Of a DNA stretch of 64,000 nt, positions 51,601 to 57,610 are shown piece after piece (within the stretch, counting starts at the first letter, position 1; the number at the start of each line of letters is the position of its first letter). Made by a program: the position numbers and the translations under genes. The notes under the pieces were generated by a model, which had not been told where the DNA came from, made no database searches, and was given only the letters and a program-made list of their open reading frames with translations. The DNA comes from Perca fluviatilis (taxonomy: Eukaryota; Chordata; Actinopteri; Perciformes; Percidae), in NCBI RefSeq assembly GCF_010015445.1, contig NC_053133.1:24137922-24201921 (forward strand). The letters run 5' to 3'.

Positions 51601-51918
51601 ATCGTCCCCGAGACCTTCTACCCTGCGGTGCGACGGCCCGTGCTGCCCCCGATCCGGGACACCAACGGGGACGTGAGAGACTTCATCAACCAGAGGCTCC
51701 AGGACAACGACAGCGACCCGACGGCGCCGCCTTACGACTCCCTGGCCACCTACGCCTACGAGGGCAACGGCTCCGTGGCGGAGTCCCTCAGCTCACTCGA
51801 CTCGGTGACCACAGAGGGCGACCAGGACTACAACTACCTGAGCGAGTGGGGACCCCGGTTTAAGAAACTGGCGGACATGTACGGGGGCGACGACGACGAC
51901 AGCGACAGGGATTCCTAA
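3069..51918 (+). CDS. cdh6: Cadherin-6 (type II classical cadherin), complete, 11 coding exons
   Basis: Calcium-dependent homophilic cell adhesion protein of the plasma membrane, linked to actin through catenins. Join: 3069-3305, 14553-14847, 18314-18433, 23806-23973, 26151-26338, 30393-30646, 35312-35448, 37431-37552, 39441-39558, 39819-40070, 51410-51918. Total 2400 nt, 799 residues (human CDH6 is 790). Signal peptide about 1-24; propeptide ends RSKR (53-56); mature start G57 with the type II tryptophans W58 and W60. Calcium linkers are DINDNEP (154-160), DVNDNPP (263-269), VEDVDEPP (377-384) and DVNDNAP (483-489). Membrane helix about 614-638; p120-binding region with DEGGGEE (664-670); beta-catenin region about 735-790. 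Sequons at N324, N440, N458 and N539. Internal exon sizes (295, 120, 168, 188, 254, 137, 122, 118, 252) are the usual type II set. CDH9/CDH10 are the alternatives; the EC1 RGD and the drosha neighbour favour cdh6. Confidence 0.93.
3571..3773 (+). mobile_element. tRNA-derived SINE nested in the hAT element
   Basis: The head resembles a tRNA: an A-box-like GATCAGTTGGTAGAGC near 3585-3600 and a B box GGTTCGACTCC at 3645-3655. The body CTGCATGTCATTCCCCCC, CTCTCCCCTTTCATGTCTTC and AGCTGTCCTGTCC is typical of a common fish SINE, and it ends in an A-rich tail. The flanking CTGAGCAGC (3563-3571 and 3774-3782) looks like its target duplication. It is not a functional tRNA gene: the head lacks a clean cloverleaf and is fused to the SINE body. 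Confidence 0.75.
3931..4378 (+). mobile_element. MITE copy (GCCAGACC family), partial, inside hAT element
   Basis: Shares long stretches with 22602-23038 and, inverted, with about 34010-34320: TTTATTGCCATTTCTTTAAA, CCAATCACAATCGTCATTG, GGAACTTGTTTTGGTGGAAC, GATTGGACAGATAGTCTAGC and GTCTGGATTTACCCTGCAGA. It ends in ATATAGACTAGG. The left end is degenerate. No coding content. Confidence 0.65.
4399..4639. mobile_element. MITE with about 42-bp inverted ends
   Basis: The left end CGTTATTATGGAACCCACG and then AACTTCTAGGCAAGACCCGC is repeated inverted at the right, where the complement reads CGTTATTATGGCTCCCACG and then AACTTCTAGGCAAGACCCAC. A second copy of the family is at 26370-26611. Non-coding, 241 bp. 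It lies within the 3388-5103 element. Confidence 0.75.
5537..6089. mobile_element. MITE with CAGTCC..TCCAGAAAA ends, containing a 25-bp filler
   Basis: The left end CAGTCCTTCCAGAAAA is repeated inverted at the right, where the complement of the end reads CAGTCCCTCCAGAAAA. The interior is rich in ATGCGG/CCGCAT motifs arranged as inverted arms (AAATGCGGCC..GGCGGATTATGC). A TACAG occurs near both outer ends, so the target duplication is uncertain. Bases 5561-5585 duplicate 745-769 exactly and interrupt the left arm. Confidence 0.65.
6635..6673. repeat. (TC)n microsatellite
   Basis: An uninterrupted run of about 19 TC dinucleotides. The Ser-Leu and Arg-Glu peptides predicted through it are artefacts of the repeat. 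Confidence 0.95.
11294..11550. repeat. A-rich then T-rich homopolymer block
   Basis: Runs of A, broken by CCCC, G or C, fill about 11295-11447. After roughly 55 bases a T run of more than 20 follows at about 11505-11530. The two could pair as an A/T hairpin. Length accuracy is doubtful in such tracts. Confidence 0.8.
14553..14847 (+). CDS. cdh6: cdh6 coding exon 2: EC1
   Basis: 295 nt, residues 80-178. Starts [14 protein letters not shown] after TTTTCTCCACAG and ends PEMSDI plus one base of a Gly codon, with donor GTAAGT. Holds the calcium-binding LDREE (119-123) and the EC1-EC2 linker [10 protein letters not shown] at 86-88 matches the position of the RGD in mammalian CDH6, where CDH9 and CDH10 have KGD. 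GC content is clearly higher than in the flanking introns. Confidence 0.95.
14848..18313. other. cdh6 intron 2
   Basis: 3.5 kb intron. It holds the hAT-like element at 15236-15601. That element sits inside an older repeat-like stretch, since the CCAGTCAG target duplication splits a region with CGGGAACCAGAC on the left and CAGATGGGCCTGGCCAATCA on the right. No coding sequence seen. Confidence 0.7.
15236..15601. mobile_element. Short hAT-like MITE with 8-bp target duplication
   Basis: Ends TAGGGTTGGGTACCGAAAT and the complement of TAGGGTTGGGTATCGTTTGG, flanked by exact 8-bp CCAGTCAG (15228-15235 and 15602-15609). 366 bp, non-coding. The ends are related to those of 29922-30335. Confidence 0.85.
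18314..18433 (+). CDS. cdh6: cdh6 coding exon 3: EC2, first part
   Basis: 120 nt, residues 178-218. Acceptor TCTTTCCCCAG, donor GTCAGT. Encodes [20 protein letters not shown] and then [19 protein letters not shown]. The DADD (188-191) contributes calcium ligands, and the YGNSA and EGQPYFSV motifs are near-invariant in type II cadherins. Phase 1 at both ends. Confidence 0.95.
18593..19027. mobile_element. Dispersed repeat with CAGGGATCTTCAACAGGGGG end
   Basis: Begins CAGGGATCTTCAACAGGGGG then TCCGGGACCCCTAGGGGGTCC. It ends with GGGGTCCCTGATTTGTCTC and TTAAGGGGTCCTTGGCTTAA, a layout I recognise as a common fish interspersed repeat. The inverted right terminus is eroded. Non-coding; class not assigned. 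Confidence 0.55.
21860..22210 (+). repeat. Dispersed repeat with internal about 95-bp tandem duplication
   Basis: The block GATGAATTAGTTCATCATTT, AGTCTAAAAAAAAGATG, CCAAAGTCAAAGGCGACATC, TTCAAATGCCTTGTTTTGTC at about 21877-21951 is repeated at about 21974-22048 with few changes. The rest (CAAAGATATTAAGTTGGCA, AACCAAGAGAAGCGGCAAA) resembles 23400-23590 and 57400-57560. All three are copies of one abundant fish repeat. Confidence 0.65.
22602..23038 (+). mobile_element. MITE copy with 8-bp duplication GTTTAAAC
   Basis: 437 bp from TAGTCTCGCTTTGCCAGACC to ATATAGACTAG. Both flanks read GTTTAAAC (22594-22601 and 23039-23046), fitting an 8-bp target duplication. This is the best-preserved copy of the family also seen at 3931-4378 and about 34010-34320. 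Confidence 0.75.
23270..23590 (+). repeat. Dispersed repeat copy
   Basis: Begins near GATTGCAGCTACTGATTATT and carries TTTTGTCTATAAAATG, ACCAACAGTTCACAACC and CAAAAGATATTCAGTTCACTG. The layout matches the copies at about 21860-22210 and 57280-57610. Non-coding. Confidence 0.55.
23806..23973 (+). CDS. cdh6: cdh6 coding exon 4: EC2, second part
   Basis: 168 nt, residues 218-274. Acceptor TTTCTCCTCAG, donor GTGAGT. Encodes [21 protein letters not shown] and [14 protein letters not shown], then the DVNDNPPRF linker. The DRE at 228-230 is a calcium-site motif. A CA microsatellite lies about 25 bases past the donor. Confidence 0.95.
24602..24634. repeat. (CA)n microsatellite
   Basis: About 16 CA units after a C run. 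His-Thr and Cys-Val peptides predicted through it are repeat artefacts. Confidence 0.95.
25121..25164. repeat. (GT)n microsatellite
   Basis: About 22 GT units with one TT interruption at 25140-25141. Confidence 0.95.
26151..26338 (+). CDS. cdh6: cdh6 coding exon 5: EC3, first part
   Basis: 188 nt, residues 274-336. Acceptor TTCTTTCTCTGCAG, donor GTCAGA. Encodes [20 protein letters not shown], then [16 protein letters not shown] and the strand ending VIVLRK. DADIGEN (297-303) is the calcium-binding motif and NRS (324-326) a potential N-glycosylation site. A MITE starts 31 bases after the donor. Confidence 0.95.
26370..26611. mobile_element. MITE next to the exon 5 donor
   Basis: 242 bp, ends CGCTATTATGGAACCCACTG and the complement of CGTTTTTATGGATCGTACTG, with inner AGACAAGACCCGCCCTTCAA facing GGGCGAGTCTTGCCTAGAAC. 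Same family as 4399-4639. No clear target duplication. Confidence 0.75.
29922..30335. mobile_element. Short hAT-like MITE before exon 6
   Basis: Ends TAGGGCTGGGTAACGAATTG and the complement of TAGGGCTGGGTATCGTTC. Flanks TGGAAGTC and GTGAAGTC match at 6 of 8 bases, an eroded 8-bp target duplication. 414 bp, non-coding; ends are close to those of 15236-15601. Confidence 0.7.
30393..30646 (+). CDS. cdh6: cdh6 coding exon 6: EC3 end and EC4 start
   Basis: 254 nt, residues 337-421. Acceptor with a long T tract (TTTTTTTTTTCTATTTTACAG), donor GTACTG. Starts [10 protein letters not shown], where type II cadherins have DFE in place of DRE, then [18 protein letters not shown]. The EC3-EC4 linker [10 protein letters not shown] follows, and the exon ends in [16 protein letters not shown] hAT-like element ends 57 bases before the exon. 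Confidence 0.95.
31200..32570 (-). pseudogene. Degenerate Tc1/mariner-like transposase
   Basis: Read on the - strand, the order of Tc1 transposase motifs is kept. An N-terminal helix-turn-helix piece [20 protein letters not shown] lies at about 32190-32110. A middle piece [20 protein letters not shown] lies at about 31810-31750, then KLFGKSH. A catalytic-domain piece [20 protein letters not shown] followed by CVLQQDND lies at about 31410-31320. Stops, frameshifts and a probable MITE insertion (about 31490-31652) break it, so it cannot make a working transposase. Bases 32036-32098 are a short minisatellite of GGGCATGGTTGACATT units. Confidence 0.75.
31490..31652. mobile_element. Probable MITE inside the Tc1 remnant
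   Basis: The Tc1 reading on the - strand stops making sense between FKENN-like residues near 31660 and the DDE piece at 31485. The gap starts TAGCCTGGCTCCGCCCTCCT and ends GTGCGCTA. Flanks AGTAAAC and GTGAAC are only weakly alike, so the exact ends are uncertain. Confidence 0.45.
34010..34320 (-). mobile_element. MITE copy, inverted, left end lost
   Basis: Reverse copy of the 22602-23038 family: its + strand reads TCTGCAGGGTAAATCCAGAC, AGCTAGCTAGACTATCTGTC, CAATCTGAGTTTTCTGTTGC, CCACCAAAACAAGTTCCTTC, and ends GGTCTGGCAATGCGAGACTA. The ATATAGACTAG end is missing. Confidence 0.65.
35312..35448 (+). CDS. cdh6: cdh6 coding exon 7: EC4, second part
   Basis: 137 nt, residues 421-467. Acceptor GTTTTGAGCAG, donor GTAAGT. 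Encodes [20 protein letters not shown] and [25 protein letters not shown] and the NGS sequon match CDH6. NIS (458-460) is a second sequon; LDREE (449-453) is the calcium motif. Confidence 0.95.
35449..37430. other. cdh6 intron 7
   Basis: 2.0 kb intron. It contains the MITE at 35991-36597; the rest is AT-rich and repeats near-identical text (TAGACTTTTTATGTGAAACA at about 36632 and TAGACTTTTAATGTGAAACA at about 36782). Confidence 0.7.
35991..36597. mobile_element. MITE with AAGGCCCTGRCACA ends
   Basis: Left end TTAAAGGCCCTGACACAACC, right end complement TTAAGGCCCTGGCACACCAA. 607 bp, with inner inverted stretches around GGTCGG and CCGACT. Non-coding. TTAA-like bases at both ends make the target duplication ambiguous. 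Confidence 0.7.
37431..37552 (+). CDS. cdh6: cdh6 coding exon 8: EC4-EC5 linker
   Basis: 122 nt, residues 467-507. Acceptor CTGTTTCCTAG, donor GTTGGT. Encodes [20 protein letters not shown], then [20 protein letters not shown] and Q. NNP-Q-SRVP-YI resembles CDH6 closely. DVNDNAP is the last calcium linker and FVCENA opens EC5. Confidence 0.95.
37553..39440. other. cdh6 intron 8
   Basis: 1.9 kb intron with a MITE at 37749-38337 and an (ATA)n run at about 38730-38752. Nothing else recognised. Confidence 0.7.
37749..38337. mobile_element. MITE, second copy of the 1859-2382 family
   Basis: Left end TAAAGGTCCCATATCATGC, right end complement TAAAGGTCCCATATTAT. The interior shares CAGGTGAAAAGAGGATCTAC, GTGCAGTACAACAAAAATAT and ACCCTATTCTGGTACAACCT with 1859-2382. 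A second end-like ATAATATGGGCGCTTTA at about 38203-38219 suggests an older boundary with an extra 120 bp beyond it. Confidence 0.7.
39441..39558 (+). CDS. cdh6: cdh6 coding exon 9: EC5, first part
   Basis: 118 nt, residues 508-547. Acceptor TCCTTTTTCAG, donor GTAATA. Encodes [30 protein letters not shown] and ANFSVRDNK. Sequon NFS at 539-541. The last base is the first base of the Asp codon completed by exon 10. Confidence 0.95.
39819..40070 (+). CDS. cdh6: cdh6 coding exon 10: EC5 end and transmembrane helix
   Basis: 252 nt, residues 547-631. Acceptor TTGTTTTCAG, donor GTGAGT. Encodes [33 protein letters not shown] and the paired cysteines of [18 protein letters not shown], which form the membrane-proximal disulfides. 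Then comes the type II signature [18 protein letters not shown], which starts the membrane helix. Intron 10 interrupts the helix codons, as in other classical cadherins. Confidence 0.95.
40105..40564 (+). mobile_element. TIR element with captured RecQ-like helicase fragment
   Basis: 460 bp. Ends TAGCCTAGAAATCTAGACGC and the complement of TAGCCTGAGAAGCCAGACCC form an imperfect inverted repeat. Exact 9-bp ACCACCTTC flanks both sides (40096-40104 and 40565-40573). A 9-bp duplication is typical of Mutator-like elements, but the superfamily is not proven. Inside, the + strand encodes a helicase-like peptide (40243-40541). Confidence 0.75.
40243..40541 (+). pseudogene. RecQ-type DNA helicase N-terminal fragment
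   Basis: From an ATG at 40243 the frame reads [20 protein letters not shown] then [20 protein letters not shown] and [22 protein letters not shown] resembles motif 0 and LPTGYGKS is a Walker A (motif I) as in RecQ-family helicases. About 99 codons remain. All later helicase motifs are missing and the reading loses similarity after LAPLP, so it cannot be an active helicase. It may be the first exon of the helicase of a longer parent transposon, or a captured host gene piece. Confidence 0.6.
40917..48415 (+). repeat. Satellite array, about 25-bp units, about 7.5 kb
   Basis: The basic unit is CATACTATACTATGAC followed by T6 and CGA, varying between 20 and about 30 bases, with variants such as CATGCTATAC, TTACTATACTATGGC, AAAACACTATATACCATGAC and longer TTTTTTTGACTTTTTT spacers. 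Long open frames of the FDILYYDFF kind run through it only because the unit lacks stops in some frames. Larger-scale copies exist: about 42.9-44.66 kb resembles about 45.33-47.05 kb, offset by about 2.43 kb. Confidence 0.92.
40953..41009. repeat. Perfect 57-bp palindrome (28-bp arms, 1-bp centre)
   Basis: The arm TTATCCCTTGTGTGGTCCTT continued by CGGGTCAC is followed by one G and its exact complement. The arm resembles the CCCTTGTGTGGTCYTCGGGTC end sequence common to TTAA-type fish transposons, so this looks like two transposon ends joined with the middle lost. Extrudable as a cruciform. It sits in the first units of the satellite. Confidence 0.9.
48420..48945 (-). mobile_element. LINE 3'-end remnant (reverse transcriptase ORF C-terminus)
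   Basis: On the + strand: CTGCCCCTGAGCCTGGTGGT, TACTGTCTGCCAGACAGCAG, GCCGTTTTCACCACCCTTTG, AAGAGCTTGTATGTCAG. The complement matches the tail of fish non-LTR reverse transcriptases, with broken pieces like [10 protein letters not shown] and [15 protein letters not shown], in shifting frames. 48420-48715 would be its AT-rich 3' region. Too short and broken for a family name. Confidence 0.5.
48946..49915 (-). repeat. Inverted arm of the intron-10 satellite, about 1 kb
   Basis: The same unit on the opposite strand: GTCATAGTATAGTATGTCGA followed by A runs. Contains a higher-order duplication of about 291 bp, e.g. GAAAATTGCACAGCATAGT at 49001 and again at 49292. It decays towards 49915. Confidence 0.9.
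49930..51035. repeat. Unclassified dispersed repeat block
   Basis: Begins AAGTCCTGCTTGCCAGACC, with ATGGCGCCATTTTGTTGC near 50010. It shares GGAAGGAACTTGTTTTGGTG with the MITE family of 22602-23038 (here at about 50662) and ends GACATAGACTAGGGG near 51035. Resembles fish interspersed repeats; ends not defined. The open frames in it have no recognisable domain. Confidence 0.4.
51410..51918 (+). CDS. cdh6: cdh6 coding exon 11: cytoplasmic tail
   Basis: 509 nt, residues 631-799, stop TAA at 51916-51918. Acceptor GTTCCCCGCAG. Starts [20 protein letters not shown], the end of the helix and the basic stop-transfer. Next are [20 protein letters not shown] (juxtamembrane p120-catenin site) and [17 protein letters not shown]. 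The beta-catenin region [19 protein letters not shown] leads to SLSSLDS and ends [14 protein letters not shown] plus an acidic DDDDSDRDS. Very GC-rich compared with the intron before it. This is the strongest single match to CDH6 in the window. Confidence 0.96.
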
Positions 51919-53395
51919 CGAGAGCCTGGCACGAGGAGAGAAAAAGCGCGGAAATCCAAAACGCGCGTGAAACTTTGGTGCAATTTTTTGCCGCACGTGT
52001 AGCGAGAAAAATGGCGAAAAGGACCGAGAAACGAGCACCATTTGTCCAAGTGCTCTTTCACCGCTACCGCGCACCATTCAGTCGTCCCTCCGGTGACCGG
52101 ACGTAGGCTTTGTGTGTCAAGTCAGTGTTAGTTGCGTTTTTTTTTTTTGCCAGGGTGCAGTGAAAAGAGACTTTGTGTCAAGACTTTTGTGTGTGTGTGT
52201 ATATACATGAGGCCCAAATATACCGTTTTTTTTTTTTTTCTTCTTTTTTTCTTCTCCAAAGCTGCGTTTGATGGACATGTTCAACAAGCAGTTTTGTAAA
52301 ATCAACAGATATGCCTATGTATTTTTCAGTGTTTCTCGGACAAAAACATGCTGCATATTGTGAGTTCTATCTTAGCTTGTGTACGTACGGTAATATGATA
52401 CAATACGCTGTACAGTCGTTTTGTTTTCTAGGGATTTTTTATTCCAAACGATCCCCTCTTTCAGCGACGGCTGCCTCACGTTATCCACAGTTTTGCTCGA
52501 GCCAGAACATTTTGGCATCCTCATCTCTTGATGAGAAAAATGAGAAATCTCGATACAAGTTGGGTTGGGATTGCGTAATCGAATTTGTGTTCGGTCGACG
52601 AGTGGCTAATTGTTCTTTAAAGGTTACAAAAGCCGTTTAAAGCTTGCGTGGAATTCACAGCCACAACCAACATCTGCAAAAACACTAGTTATGTTATTTT
52701 TGCAGTATCGGATTTCCATCTCCACACAGCTTGGATCATTGTGTGTGAGGTGAGCCAAATACCAAATATTTCCCTTGTTGAGCTGAATGTCTTCAGAACC
52801 ATTTTTTTTCTCTGTGCAGCCAACTGGCTGAAAAATGAAGTACACAAAATAAGTGTTATTTTCTAAGATACGTTGATAAAAATTTACCAATCTAATGTGC
52901 ACCATCCTCAGAGGAAAATACTGGTCTTGTTGGACTTTATTTTTATTTTTTTTTGCTCATATCGACCGTGGAAATGTGTAAATGTTTCACTCTGTACAGC
53001 ATGGTGTTAAGTCACATTAACTGGAGCTTGAAACTACGGCATTAGATTAAACATCTCGTGGACGGTTAGCATTAAAATTAATCATGCAAATTTATTTTCA
53101 ACAGGGAAAAGTAACATTTGAATCAACGTACCAAGTCGACTGGAATTAGAACAATTATACATGCGCATTTAAACTTGGACTCGGTCCATCTGTAAAGCTT
53201 TTATGCTTTTACATAAGCATCAAAGTCTATAATATGAGTCAAAAGAGTTGCCTTAAATTAAAAAAAAAAAAATCTTCTCGCCTGGAGTCTAGATTTTCTT
53301 AAATTTGGGGGTCAGATTCTTTTCAAAAGAAGAGAAAGAACCATCTAAAATGTGACCTACAGCATTCAATAAAGAAATATAAAATGATTTTCTTA
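51919..53395 (+). other. cdh6 3'UTR, to a possible proximal poly(A) signal
   Basis: Follows the TAA. Contains a (GT)n run near 52188 and a T12 run near 52226. AATAAA at 53368-53373 is followed by a T/GT-rich stretch (GATTTTCTTACACTTGTTTG) and could be a polyadenylation site. Further AATAAA at 55107, 55438 and 55488 would give a longer 3'UTR of the kind mammalian CDH6 has. Confidence 0.45.
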
Positions 53396-55460
53396 CACTT
53401 GTTTGATCAACATTTCGTGTCCTGAGATGGGCTCGGTCCTGCACAGTCGAATGTATAATAATGTAACATAGCAGTTTTTGGAAATGTGCCAAAAAGCAAA
53501 GAACACCAGTATTTTCCTTTTAAAAATTCTTCTAATTTCTGTACACTGTTCAGTCTCTTTCATTACATGTACCGTATGTAGGGTTGAACATGAAGCCAGT
53601 CCAAGTGTTCACCTAACTGATTTCCCAGCGGGACGAACAGCCTTTTCCATAAAAAAAAAAAAAAAAAGGGGGGCGCCTGACCTTTGACTGGTGCGGAATA
53701 AGGCGCACAAACCCAGAGGTGTTTCATCGTCTCCGAGATGAGGTCGAAACGTCCTGCGGCAACAACAAGCAACGGTTTAGTTTTTAAAGCGATTTAGAAA
53801 ACAAAAGAAAGAAAAGCAATATCATCAAATTACTTCAAGACCCCCTAACAATGAAAAAAAAAATTGTCTTGAAATAACGAAGGCTGGGAACTGGGAGGGC
53901 AGAATGATAGAGAGAAAAAAAAAAAAAAAAAAGAGGCCAGCCAAAACAAGCTCTGCCCTCACTTTAGCAAAAGGCCAACCTGTGAAGAGGCTGCCATTCA
54001 TCAGACATTTGAAACCATAATATCAAAACACAATTGCGTAATTGCCACAGCGGTACACTTATTCTCTGCGTACTCCGAAATCGGGCTCGACATCGGCGCA
54101 GTGCATTAAACAATCCAATTGAAAACACAGCGGTCGGAAGATTCTGAACGCTCCGCTATTGTATACATGTGTTCTTTTTCGTTTTTCTTCGCCCCCTTGT
54201 TTGGTTTATTAGCTCTTTGCTAGTGCTCCCATAGACTAAGTGGCCATTTCCAGACTGCAGCAACGTTTTCTATGATTACCTATTAATGGGTTTGAAAAAC
54301 CCTTCACTCTAACAAAGCTGCTTTTCTGCCTCAAGGTCCAATGCGAGGTCTCAAATGGAAATCAACATGACAGCAGCACTCAGCAAATTTATTTTTCTTT
54401 CTCCCTTCAGTCTTCACTATTTTCTGTCTTCATACAGGGTGTCAGCATATCGCCATTACGAAGACGTGCTTGTGTTTTCCTATGGAGAGTATAATTGCCT
54501 CCAAGCATTGGCGCCATGCTCAGCTAAGATAACAGAAAAATGTTGCACATCGTAAAAAGCCCCGGCACTTCTGGTTTTTATTTTTTTATTTGAGGCAACT
54601 AGATGGTGACGCTGATGTCCTCTGTCTCCAGATACAGTAGATCCTGTGGTTGTTGATGTGTAGACACGGTGGGCCCCGGGGCTCAACCTCTACTGCGGTA
54701 TATTATCTTGGTGACAATGTGATTGAGCTGTGGAGTTTTGTTAATGTAGAAACAACTTGAGAGGTCGTGGTAGTGTTAAGAGGGCCCTACATCGTTGGCT
54801 ATTCATCAATCTGCTTTGTAAAACGTGATATTTTGTACTGAATATTTATATGACACGATTAAATATCTTTAAAAATCAGCCTCTGTTTTCTTTGTTGAGG
54901 TATCATTTAAAAAAAACAAACATACATTAAATCGAGGGTTACACATCTGACAGGTTTATGTACTTGTGTAGTAGATCCAGTGGACTACTCGCTTTTTTTC
55001 TTTGGGGTTATGAAGGATAATTTAACTTTTATCTGAAATATGATAGCAGCCACGGGCTAGCAGGTACGAGATTTACCATCCTCAAAGGTATGTATGTATT
55101 ATCTACAATAAATCTCAGTACAAAAGACTCAACTCTACATGCGAGATAGTAATTCATATGACGGCCGTTGTTAAATAGCTGGATCCAGAGGCTACTGAGC
55201 TGAGGAAATTGTTAATTAGACAATCTATAATTAAGATCTGTCAGACAGCCAATCGGATTTGGAGAGAGGTTAAAAAAAAAAAAAAAAGAGAGGGGGATAG
55301 AAAAAAATCATTTTGATTATTAGAGGATGAGTGGCAGATGTGGGACAGATGGTGACATTGTAGCGATTGACTATAATTGACTCAACCCTTTTTCTGGTTA
55401 AGGCCTCTTAGCGGAGCAGTGAGCGAGTGTGGATCACAATAAATGCAAAAGAATGATTTT
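53396..55460. other. Between the two genes: distal cdh6 3'UTR or spacer
   Basis: About 2 kb, AT-rich, with A runs at 53651, 53918 and 55271. No coding sequence recognised on either strand. It is either a distal cdh6 3'UTR or short intergenic spacer. Confidence 0.5.
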
Positions 55461-55952
55461 CGACATTTAATCTGAAACTTTATTTACAATAAAATATTCC
55501 ATGGTTTATTTAGCATTTCATACTTCATTTAAAAACTTTTTATGGCATGTTTCAGTGACATTGTGAGCTCCTGCTGTGGTTTTGGGTTAAAATGTTAACT
55601 TAATATTTAAAGATTAGGTAACAAACATAAACATAAGACAACATAAGGCCACCTTTGACAGTGCTACAGTACTAAACAGCATAAAAGATGAAATTGTGGA
55701 CAAAAAAAACTAATTTCAGCTCAAATCTCTAGGTTAAGCGTCAAAGCAACCCAACTAATGCTCACCAGTGTCCCACAAATGTCCGTGTAGAACTTAGGCA
55801 ACAGTCAATCATCATTTCTAAACTACCACAGCTCCACAGTTTACTAGTGGCGTCTGTATTTTGCCAACTCTTGCCTGGACGGCTGCCACCTTTGCAGTCA
55901 GAGCTCCTTAATGTGGATGCGGATCCGGATTGGCCTCCAAAAAAAGGTGCTG
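55460..55952 (-). other. drosha 3'UTR
   Basis: Follows the drosha stop on the - strand. The complement of TTTATT at 55479-55484 is AATAAA, about 470 bases past the stop, a plausible poly(A) signal. The exact end is inferred. Confidence 0.5.
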
Positions 55953-56083
55953 TCACTTCCTGCATTCCTCCGGCTCGTCGGTCTCCTTCTCCTGCCGCTC
56001 CCGCTCTCGTCTCATCTCCTTCAGCTCCTGTCTGTATTTCCGCTCGATGAAGCGCTTCTGATGAGCCATCTGTGGGAAGTTAT
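55953..56083 (-). CDS. drosha: Ribonuclease 3 Drosha, last coding exon (partial gene)
   Basis: Nuclear RNase III that, with DGCR8, crops pri-miRNA hairpins. Only the C-terminal 42 residues and stop lie here. The - strand acceptor CCCTGTACCAG is followed by AT, which completes a Tyr codon, then NFPQMAHQKRFIERKYRQEL, KEMRRERERQEKETDEPEEC and RK-stop. This is nearly identical to the end of vertebrate DROSHA, just after its double-stranded RNA-binding domain (human ends with the same FPQMAHQKRFIERKYRQELK block and an acidic tail). Stop TGA at 55955-55953. Tail-to-tail with cdh6, as in human 5p13. The preceding exons were searched for by eye and not found up to 64000, so they must lie beyond the window or were missed. 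Confidence 0.92.
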
Positions 56084-57279
56084 CTGGTACAGGGAGAAGC
56101 AGAGTGGGAAACAGAGAGAAGTCGACCAAGGAGAACAGATAAAGAGAGAGACACAAAGAGGCAGGGGTGTGAAGAGACAAGGTCAGTTTCCAACTGGGCG
56201 AGGACAGCAATTTAGGGCTCAAATTGCACAGCCTATAGTTTTCGTAGCAAGTGTCATGTTGTCACTTTGGTCAAATGAGTGATTCAATTGCCCTCATGTT
56301 GTTATTTCATTATTAATGATAAAGTAACAAGGAATTAGACAAGCTTTGTTTGGTTTCAGCACACTGACTGTGAGATCTGATAACATAATTACAAGTGAAT
56401 ATTTCTAAATGAGATCTGCAATAAGATGGTGTAGTGTGACAGCAGAGAAAGTAACACAAACAGATACAAGCTGATAGTGTGTTAACATAGGCTTCTGTAG
56501 TTCGAGCACGGATGATCTATAAAAGTTTTGCTTTGAAAACTCTAATATAAAACTGCTGATTGGCAGAACTCTTTTAATAGCTGACAAATGCTAATTGTTG
56601 ACAACCAGTAAGCTGTAGAAAAGAAAAAAAAAAACAGGAATCTAATCAGCCATCAGTTTCTGAAGAAAAGATCTGAAGTCTCCATGTAGGTTTTCTGCTC
56701 TCTTCCAACTTGGCTGAAGCCACACAACCAAAGAGGGCTTAGAAAGCGTCAACAGTAACGAGCGAATCTGAAAGGTTAGGGGTCCTGTTCATCAAGGAAA
56801 CACTCAAAAATGCTACCAAACTTCTTTTAAAATCTCAACCAAGACACAAATGAGTTATTGAGGCAATATGTGTTGTGGCAAAAAAGATAACTTTGCATTT
56901 CAATTAAGACATTTGCTATTTTGAGACTGAAACACTACAACAATTTCTTTTCAGCCAGCACCTGGTGGTCATTATTTGGTATCGCATGTATAGCCACACT
57001 GCATCACTGTCCTGTGAAAACCAAGCATCTCCCGAACGTCAACTTTTCACGAGCTAAGAAAAACAATTGTTTGGTGTTCAAAAATGTCAGGAAAAAAATG
57101 TATTAAGTCATTAAGTCTCCCCCTAAAGCCCAAGCGTATTCAAACAGGTGGTTTTGTGTGACCAGGAGTCCGAGCGACTAGAAAACCCATCACAATTCAC
57201 GTCTGAGAAACGAACCAGAGAATTGCATTTTTATTTCTGAAAAACAATCAATGAAATAACTAAAAGTGTTCGCTCTAGC

Positions 57280-57610
57280 TGCAACTAACAATTCAACTAA
57301 TAATTCCAATTATCAATTGATTTTTTTGTTCGATCGATCCATAAATCGTTCATTCTGTGCAATATGTATAATAGATAATGAAACGCCCCCATCACATGTT
57401 CTGAGAATTTCAAGATGACATTTTCAAATGCCTTATTTATTTTGTTCAACCAACAGAACCATGACCCAAAGATATCCAAACAACCATTATATTAAACAGA
57501 AAAAGGCAGGAAATCTTCTCCTTTGAGAAGTTGGAAGAAGAGAATGTTTGGCACTATCTTATCACAATTTTTATCAAAATAGTTGTTATTTTTCTGTCCG
57601 TCGACTAATC
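57280..57610 (+). repeat. Dispersed repeat copy
   Basis: AGCTGCAACTAACAATTCAA, TGACATTTTCAAATGCCTTA and CCATGACCCAAAGATATCC match the order seen at about 21860-22210 and 23270-23590. Confidence 0.55.

Noticed and set aside
14553..51918. Assignment to cdh9 or cdh10
   Set aside because: Overall similarity is close, but the RGD in EC1, the GALVAILLC helix start, NNP-Q-SRVP and the adjacent drosha exon fit cdh6 better.
51793..52077. Opposite-strand open frame over the cdh6 tail exon
   Set aside because: A shadow of the GC-rich coding exon on the + strand, with no domain resemblance.
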